Shown here: in pieces, positions 6,099 through 6,194 of the stretch | Layout: each line of letters opens with the position of its first letter | How positions within the stretch are numbered: the stretch's first letter is position 1 | Source: UBA10183 sp041653835 | GTDB taxonomy: Bacteria; Omnitrophota; Gorgyraeia; Gorgyraeales; Gorgyraeaceae | NCBI GenBank assembly: GCA_041653835.1 | Contig: JBAZEP010000061.1 | Span: 1-6,194, forward strand | DNA length: 6,194 nt | Direction of reading: 5' to 3' | The notes under the pieces: generated by a model | The model's database searches: none | Seen by the model: only the letters and a program-made list of their open reading frames with translations | What the model was told of the DNA's origin: nothing | Translations under genes and position numbers: made by a program

Positions 6099-6127
6099 AG
6101 TATATCATGTAAGCGTTTTCTTGTCAA
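6099..6127 (-). promoter_or_regulatory. Near-consensus sigma-70 promoter of the giant gene
   Basis: On the minus strand, TTGACA (-35, 6122-6127) and TATACT (-10, 6099-6104) are separated by exactly 17 bases. That is 11 of 12 consensus positions at optimal spacing. The start of transcription would fall near 6092, giving a leader of about 40 bases that contains the Shine-Dalgarno site. The -35 overlaps the left arm of an inverted repeat (6124-6163), so a regulator bound there could block RNA polymerase. The promoter implies that the gene can be transcribed independently and strongly. Confidence 0.85.
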
Positions 6128-6163
6128 GCAAAAAATGCCAACTGGCGGTTATTTTTTGCTTGA
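6124..6163. repeat. Perfect 13-bp inverted repeat overlapping the -35 box
   Basis: Arms TCAAGCAAAAAAT (6124-6136) and ATTTTTTGCTTGA (6151-6163) are exact reverse complements around a 14-base centre. The centre contains GCCA-AC-TGGC, a short nested dyad. Four bases of the left arm lie inside the -35 hexamer. Two readings fit. It could be an operator for the giant gene's promoter. Or it could be an A/T-flanked intrinsic terminator for a minus-strand gene to the right of the window, since the run of six T on the minus strand follows the GCCAGTTGGC core. The sequence alone does not decide between them. Confidence 0.6.
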
Positions 6164-6164
6164 T

Positions 6165-6184
6165 GCCGCAAAGACTTTTGCGGC
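6165..6184. repeat. Perfect 8-bp hairpin GCCGCAAA/TTTGCGGC
   Basis: GCCGCAAA (6165-6172), a four-base loop GACT, and TTTGCGGC (6177-6184) form a perfect stem-loop one base from the neighbouring inverted repeat. The pairing continues imperfectly outwards: TTTGCTTG on the left side against GCAAGGCAAA running to the window end. The central segment 6151-6172 can therefore pair either with the left repeat arm or with this right-hand arm. No run of T follows directly on either strand, so on its own it is not a standard terminator. Confidence 0.6.
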
Positions 6185-6194
6185 GCAAGGCAAA

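Noticed and set aside
6128..6194. The coding end of a preceding minus-strand gene
   Set aside because: All three minus frames are open from the window edge to their stops (6149, 6124 and 6105), but the stretch is only ~45-90 bases and dominated by inverted repeats. It cannot be told from non-coding DNA without more sequence.

Overview
The window is filled by one very long minus-strand gene (165-6050, 1,961 codons). About 150 bases of regulatory DNA lie on each side of it. I see no second complete gene, no RNA gene, no CRISPR array and no classical insertion sequence. Every other long open frame overlaps this gene and looks like its shadow.

The encoded protein is an unusual mosaic. It begins with a Sec-type signal peptide. 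Next comes a run of poorly recognisable modules up to about residue 1000, punctuated six times by a short motif with consensus GEKLASNAGI (weaker extended form VRGSAGEKLASNAGI). The C-terminal half carries two recognisable sugar-phosphate enzymes in tandem. Residues ~1002-1425 are a transaldolase with its full set of active-site residues. Residues ~1505-1961 are a eukaryote-type hexokinase with all its hallmark motifs. The two reactions, hexose phosphorylation and pentose-phosphate carbon exchange, belong to linked pathways. Both enzymes would normally be cytosolic, so the signal peptide and the enzymatic content conflict. The repeated motif might resolve this as a processing site, or it might be an in-frame dispersed repeat.

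Upstream of the gene (to the right, 6051-6194) are a strong Shine-Dalgarno site, a near-consensus sigma-70 promoter, and overlapping inverted repeats that may be an operator or the terminator of a preceding gene. Downstream (1-164) are two further near-consensus promoters in tandem, both firing leftwards out of the window. They probably serve a gene that starts at or just beyond the left edge.

Organism: a bacterium with Shine-Dalgarno translation, sigma-70 promoters and moderate GC. The very long secreted mosaic protein, the KLASN-type linkers and the TLRVP-like motif after the signal peptide recall Candidatus Omnitrophota as I remember that group. This is recollection, not a search result, and should be treated as a hypothesis.
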